The notes below the pieces were generated by a model. The model made no database searches. It was not told the DNA's origin and worked only from the letters and a program-made list of their open reading frames with translations. Both the position numbers and the translations under genes were made by a program. This document shows positions 59,735 to 64,000 of a stretch of 64,000 bases of DNA, piece by piece. The DNA is taken from the NCBI GenBank assembly GCA_963779765.1, contig CAVZZP010000003.1:1-64000 (forward strand), written 5' to 3'. Every line of letters starts with the position of its first letter. The first letter of the stretch is position 1. The DNA comes from Silicimonas sp963779765 (lineage in GTDB: Bacteria > Pseudomonadota > Alphaproteobacteria > Rhodobacterales > Rhodobacteraceae).

Positions 59735-60958
59735 TCAGGCGGAGAGTTCGGCGCGATTCAGGGCGCAGTGCGACCAGAGTGCATCCATCGCGCGCACAAG
59801 CGCGTCGATTTCCTTCGGACCATGCACCGGAGAGGGCGTAAAACGCAGCCTTTCGGTGCCGCGCGGCACGGTCGGGAAGTTGATCGGCTGGACATAGATG
59901 CCGTGCTGTTCCAGCAGCATGTCCGAAATGACCTTGGTGTGGACGGGATCGCCCACGATCACCGGCACGATGTGGCTGCCGTGGTCGATCAGCGGCAGGC
60001 CCAGAGCCTTGAACCGCGTCTTGAGGATCGAGGCCTGCGTCTGGTGCAACTCGCGCCGCGCGCGGTCTGTCTTGAGGATGCGGACCGAGGTCGCTGCACC
60101 GGCCGCGACGGCGGGCGGAAGCGACGTCGTGAAGATGAAGCCCGGCGCGTAAGACCTTATGGCATCGCACATTTTTGCGCTGGCGGCGATGTAGCCGCCC
60201 ATCACGCCATAGGCCTTGGCCAGCGTCCCGTTGATGATGTCGATACGGTGCATAAGGCGGTCGCGCTCGGCCACGCCGCCGCCGCGGGGACCGTACATGC
60301 CGACCGCGTGGACCTCGTCGATGTAGGTCAGCGCGTCAAATTCGTCGGCGAGGTCGCAGATGGCCTCGATCGGGCTGAAGTCGCCGTCCATCGAGTAGAC
60401 CGATTCGAAAGCGATCAGCTTGGGCGCGTCCGGGTCGTCGGCCGCCAGAAGCTCGCGCAGATGGTCGAGGTCGTTGTGACGGAAGACGCGCTTCGCCCCG
60501 CCGTTGCGGCGGATGCCTTCGATCATCGAGGCGTGGTTCAGCTCGTCGGAATAGACGATGAGGCCGGGAAACAGCTTCGGCAGCGTCGACAGCGTCGCGT
60601 CGTTGGCAATGTAGGCCGAGGTGAAGAGAAGGGCCGCTTCCTTGCCATGAAGGTCGGCAAGCTCGGCCTCGAGCGCCTTGTGATACAGCGTCGTGCCGGA
60701 GATGTTGCGCGTCCCGCCCGATCCCGCGCCCGTGGTTTCGAGCGCTTCGTGCATCGCGGCAAGCACCTCGGGATGCTGGCCCATGCCGAGGTAGTCGTTG
60801 CCGCACCACACCGTCACCGGTCGCTCGCTGCCGTCCTTCCGCCGCCAGGTGGCGTGGGGAAACTGGCCTTTCGCGCGCACGATGTCGATGAAGGTCCGGT
60901 AGCGGCCTTCGTCGTGGAGCCGTTGCAGCGCGGCGTCGAGCTTGGCGGTGTAGTCCAC
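59735..60958 (-). CDS. hemA: 5-aminolevulinate synthase
   Basis: The 407-residue PLP enzyme condenses glycine and succinyl-CoA in the first step of heme and bacteriochlorophyll synthesis (C4 route of alphaproteobacteria). TVWCGNDYLGMGQHP, GSGGTRNISGTT, YIDEVHAVGMYG and the PLP lysine K248 (NGTLAKAYGVMGG) are visible; the length equals that of characterised Rhodobacter enzymes. The GTG at 60958 matches their start (V/MDYTAKLD). An FNR-type box lies about 80 bp upstream. Confidence 0.96.
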   Translation of the reverse strand: MDYTAKLDAALQRLHDEGRYRTFIDIVRAKGQFPHATWRRKDGSERPVTVWCGNDYLGMGQHPEVLAAMHEALETTGAGSGGTRNISGTTLYHKALEAELADLHGKEAALLFTSAYIANDATLSTLPKLFPGLIVYSDELNHASMIEGIRRNGGAKRVFRHNDLDHLRELLAADDPDAPKLIAFESVYSMDGDFSPIEAICDLADEFDALTYIDEVHAVGMYGPRGGGVAERDRLMHRIDIINGTLAKAYGVMGGYIAASAKMCDAIRSYAPGFIFTTSLPPAVAAGAATSVRILKTDRARRELHQTQASILKTRFKALGLPLIDHGSHIVPVIVGDPVHTKVISDMLLEQHGIYVQPINFPTVPRGTERLRFTPSPVHGPKEIDALVRAMDALWSHCALNRAELSA

Positions 60959-61034
60959 TGTGTCTTCCCCTCCGAGTCGTCTCTCGTTCATAAAACGGAA
61001 TATGTTACGGTAACAACCTCGACGACCGAACAAA

Positions 61035-61048
61035 TTGACGCGGATCAA
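61035..61048. promoter_or_regulatory. FNR/FnrL-type box upstream of hemA
   Basis: TTGACGCGGATCAA matches the FNR consensus TTGAT-N4-ATCAA with one difference. It is centred about 83 bp before the hemA start and one base past the stop of the upstream gene. In Rhodobacter sphaeroides hemA is under FnrL control (established), which supports function here. Confidence 0.75.
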
Positions 61049-61634
61049 TCAGTTCCTGATTACGACCCTGCAGTCTTGCGCCCCCGTCGACCTGCAGCCG
61101 GCCAGCGCCGCGGCGTCCGACGCCCCATAGCCGAAGGCGCCTGTGGCGGATGAGACGGCAAAGGCCTTGGACCCGCGCATCCTTCTGAATTTCTTGTCGA
61201 AAGCCGCCGTCGCGTCGATCGACAACATGAGCGGCCTCGGCTGCCAGTTCTTAGGTACCACCCGCGCCGCGACGACGCAGGTCGGCGCCCCGCTCGACTT
61301 CTTCGCGTTGCAGGCCGCGACGGCGGCGGCGCCCGCTGCCTCGACCGAGTGGTGATTCATCGCCGCCTGGAGCGAACTCGTGGACCATCCCGTCCTTCGG
61401 CGACCAGGCGATGGCGGTGTAGTAACGGACCGGCTGGCGCATTTCCTTCGCCATCAGCGGCACGATGCCCGTCACGATCCGGCGGTTCTGGGGCGAGAGT
61501 TCCTTCGCGGTCTGGATCGTGTGTCCGCGCGTCGGATAGAGCATCTGCCGCGCCGAGGCGGTGTCGAAGACCTGCGCAGCGGAGGGAACCGCCATCGTGA
61601 GGAATGCAAGAACAAGGGTCAGCATCCTGACCAT
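61049..61634 (-). CDS. Secreted hypothetical protein next to hemA, one-base frameshift
   Basis: The corrected product is about 194 residues: a signal peptide (MLTLVLAFLTMAVPSAAQ), then FDTASARQMLYPTRGHTIQTAKELSP and a C-terminal half with four Cys (VAACNAKKSSGAPTCVVAARVVP ... ALAGCRSTGAQDCRVV). The frame changes near 61370; removing one T gives VHESLQAAMNHHSVEAA. AAAGGAG precedes the ATG at 61634. Homologues beside hemA are sometimes mislabelled as 5-aminolevulinate synthase; no enzyme domain is visible. Confidence 0.75.
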
Positions 61635-61748
61635 CGGGCAACTCCTTTGCCGTTTGGTTTCACATACGCTCGCAGGGCCGCGAAGGCCAGCGCTCTGGAC
61701 GCCGTTTCACAGCCTGCTAACGTCCCGTTCACAGCAACCGGAGGCCCC

Positions 61749-63126
61749 ATGACCCTGAACGCCGTGCTCTCCCGCATCGACGACGATATCGACCCCGCAC
61801 TGGAACGTTTGAAGGCGCTTTTGCGCATTCCCTCGATCTCGACCGATCCGGCTTACAAGAAGGATTGCGCCTCGGCGGCGGACTGGCTGGTGGCCGATCT
61901 GGCCTCGCTTGGCGTCGAGGCCGAGGCTCGCGCGACGCCGGGTCACCCGATGGTCGTGGGGCACGTCGGCGAAGGTTCGCCGCACCTCCTGTTCTACGGG
62001 CACTACGACGTACAGCCGGTCGATCCGCTGTCGCTCTGGCACCGCGATCCCTTCGATCCGGAGGTGCAGGACACGCCGCATGGCAAGGTGCTGCGCGGGC
62101 GCGGGTCGTCGGATGACAAGGGCCAGTTGATGACCTTCGTCGAGGCCTGCCGGGCGTGGAAGGCGGTGAACGGGTCGTGGCCCTGCCGGATCACCTTCCT
62201 CTTCGAAGGCGAGGAGGAAGTCGGGGTCGCCCTCGCTGGTCCCTTTCCTCAAGGAATTCAAGGACGAGCTGTCGCAGCCCGATCTTGCGCTGATCTGCGA
62301 CACCGGGCTTTTCGACCGTGACACGCCCGCGATCACGACCATGCTGCGAGGGCTTCTGGGCGAGGAGCTGACGATCACCGGGGCCGACAAGGACCTGCAC
62401 TCGGGCATGTACGGCGGGGCGGCGATCAACCCGATCCGGGTGCTGGCGCGGATCGTGGCGTCGCTGCACGACGAGACGGGACGGATCACGGTGCCGGGCT
62501 TCTATGATGGCGTGCCGGAGATCACCGACGAAATGAGGGCGCAGTGGGACGGACTTGGCTTCGATGCCGAAGGGTTCCTGGGCGGGGTCGATCTGTCGGT
62601 TCCTGCTGGAGAGACCGGCCGCAGCGTGCTGGAGATGATCTGGTCGCGGCCGACCTGCGAGGTGAACGGGATCACCGGCGGTTACACCGGCGACGGGTTC
62701 AAGACGGTGCTGCCGTCGAAGGCTTCGGCCAAGATCAGCTTCCGCCTGGTGGGCACGCAGGACCCACTGGAAATCCGCAGGAATTTCAGGCGGATGGTGC
62801 AGGATGCCCTGCCCCCGGACTGCTCGGTCGAGTTCAAGGACCACGGCGCCGGACCGGCCTCGGTCATGGCGACCGACGACCCCGCCTTCGAGAAGGCGCG
62901 GCAGGCGCTGTCGGACGAATGGGAGAAGGATGCGGCCTTCATCGGGTCGGGCGGATCGATCCCGATCGCGGGGTATTTCAAGCAAATCCTCGGGCTCGAT
63001 TCGATGCTGATCGGCTTCGGCCTCGACGATGATCTGATCCACAGCCCGAACGAGAAGTACGACATCCGGTCGTTTCACAAGGGCATCCGGAGCTGGGCGC
63101 GGGTGCTGGACGCGGTGACGCGGTGA
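61749..63126 (+). CDS. M20-family dipeptidase, one-base frameshift
   Basis: The corrected protein is about 458 residues. It matches the carnosinase-like M20 group: LRIPSISTDPAYKKDC, LLFYGHYDVQPVDP (first metal His and Asp), GRGSSDDKGQLMTFVEA (bridging Asp), FLFEGEEEVGSPSL (catalytic Glu pair), DKDLHSGMYGG and, near the end, IGSGGSIPI. The frame changes near 62225 in a run of G; removing one restores EEVGSPSLVPFLKEFKDEL. It probably hydrolyses short peptides in the cytoplasm. Confidence 0.88.
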
Positions 63127-63137
63127 TGGCCAAACCC

Positions 63138-63181
63138 GCGTCGGTATCACGTCGGTATTGCGTCGGTATCGCGTCGGTGCC
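63138..63181. repeat. Four tandem 11-bp repeats
   Basis: The unit GCGTCGGTATC occurs four times head-to-tail with one or two changes (GCG/ACG start, TATC/TATT/TGCC end). It begins 12 bp after the dipeptidase stop codon. The last unit forms a short TCGG-TG-CCGA palindrome. Confidence 0.8.
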
Positions 63182-63304
63182 GACATCGGCAACGGAATGA
63201 CGACGCGCCGCGGGAGTTGTCCGCGCGATGCGGTCCAAACCTGTGGCGGTGCCTCGGCGTGAGACGGCGGGAGGGCGCGGCGCTCCCTGACCCTCCCGAA
63301 GTCG

Positions 63305-64000
63305 TTATCTGTCGATGGAGGCGAGGAAGGTTTCCAGCGCGTCGGCCGTCTCGTCAGGGTGCTGGTCGATGAAGAAGTGTCCGCCGGGAATCGCGCGAGC
63401 GGTCATGCGGCTGAGCCTTGGGCGCCAGACCTCTGCCACGTCGAAGTTTTTCGCCATCGCGCCATTTGCGCCCCAGAGGACAAGGGCCGGCATGTCGAGC
63501 GTGCGGCCTGCATCCTCGTCGTCGTGCATCTGGTCGATGGTGACGGCGGCGCGGTAGTCGTTCGTCATGCCGGCGATGGTCGACGGCTCGCGCCAGGCGG
63601 CGCGGTAGATCTCGAGGGCGGGGAAGTCGGTGAGCGACGCGCCGCCCCAGCCGAGGAGGCAGGCCTCGTAGAAGTGATCGGGGTCGGCCTCGATCATGCG
63701 CTCGGGGAAGGGCGCTGGCTGAGCGAGGAAGCTCCAGTGGAAGTAGGCCTTCGAGACTTTGTAGGTCCAGGCGGCGAGAAGCGCGTCCGTGGGCAGGATG
63801 TCCATGAGCGTGAGGCTCGCCACGGCCTCGGGTGCGTCGAGGGCAAGGCGATAAGCGGTGCGCGCGCCCCGGTCGTGGCCGACTAGGTGGAAACGGGCGT
63901 GGCCGAGGTGGCGCATGAGGGCGTGCTGGTCTGCGGCCATTGCGCGGAAGGAATATTCGACGAGGTCGGGCGAGGCCTTGGGCTTCGACGAGGCGCCGTA
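63305..64000 (-). CDS. Alpha/beta hydrolase, fluoroacetate dehalogenase-like (5' end beyond window)
   Basis: At least 231 residues are visible; the N-terminus, with the oxyanion region, lies past the right edge, and the frame is open to 64000. Key dehalogenase features are present in order: nucleophile Asp and the two substrate-binding Arg in VGHDRGARTAYR, the acid Asp in LMDILPT, the halide-pocket His-Trp in YFHWSFLAQ and Tyr in NDYRAAVTID, and the base His in GGHFFIDQHPDE. These match haloacetate dehalogenases that cleave C-F or C-Cl bonds; an epoxide hydrolase is a weaker alternative. Confidence 0.82.
   Translation of the reverse strand, partial: YGASSKPKASPDLVEYSFRAMAADQHALMRHLGHARFHLVGHDRGARTAYRLALDAPEAVASLTLMDILPTDALLAAWTYKVSKAYFHWSFLAQPAPFPERMIEADPDHFYEACLLGWGGASLTDFPALEIYRAAWREPSTIAGMTNDYRAAVTIDQMHDDEDAGRTLDMPALVLWGANGAMAKNFDVAEVWRPRLSRMTARAIPGGHFFIDQHPDETADALETFLASIDR

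Overview
The window from about 4.15 kb to its right end is a compact, GC-rich chromosomal segment of an alphaproteobacterium of the Rhodobacterales type. This rests on gene content and order read directly from the sequence: a C4-pathway 5-aminolevulinate synthase (hemA), an OlsB-type N-acyltransferase, the erpA-dgt-argS-SPOR-nagZ-scpA-scpB neighbourhood, rpmF-plsX-fabH-ihfA-merR, rodZ-ispG, a long dCTP deaminase, and alphaproteobacterial LexA and FNR-type boxes. No species can be named.

Layout. 1-4.15 kb: a clearly lower-GC block carrying, on the minus strand, the 3' end of a type I restriction specificity subunit (hsdS) and a broken AAA-ATPase/subtilisin-like protease pair that matches the architecture of the IetAS anti-phage system. 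It abuts an Flp pilin gene without a spacer, so it is either an acquired defence fragment or a chimeric assembly join. 4.15-6.8 kb: two Flp pilins, small proteins, TfoX-C, DUF4112, ndk. 7-14.2 kb: two ABC-F ATPases, VOC protein, rpsI/rplM, a putative zinc-binding protein, olsB. 14.3-20.8 kb: msrB, bamE, yceD-rpmF-plsX-fabH-ihfA-merR, tRNA-Pro(GGG), dcd. 20.9-31.7 kb: Na+/Ca2+ exchanger, GNAT, the scpB-scpA-nagZ-SPOR run, a 1-kb lower-GC gene desert, argS, an inserted QueC-like PP-loop gene, dgt, erpA-like. 31.8-46 kb: xthA, RcnB-like proteins, uvrA under a LexA box, DUF6152/DUF6644-like pair, lpdA, DUF924, MFS, queA, a large AsmA-like protein, bcp. 46-63 kb: DUF455, lmdC-like M23 peptidase with bactofilin, DUF2189, prfB, mrcA, amiC, aminotransferase, DsbA-like, ispG, rodZ, hemA under an FNR-type box, an M20 dipeptidase. 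The right edge cuts a fluoroacetate-dehalogenase-like hydrolase.

Functionally the segment is mainly housekeeping: translation, envelope growth and shape, chromosome segregation (ScpAB), DNA repair and nucleotide hygiene (UvrA, XthA, Ndk, Dcd, Dgt), tetrapyrrole and isoprenoid precursors. At least 15 ordinary genes, including the ribosomal protein gene rpmF, are interrupted by single-base frameshifts that are mostly one-base insertions. This points to uncorrected long-read indel errors rather than gene decay, and every 'broken' gene here must be read with that in mind, including the IetAS pair. Coordinates of interrupted genes span the whole reconstructed gene.
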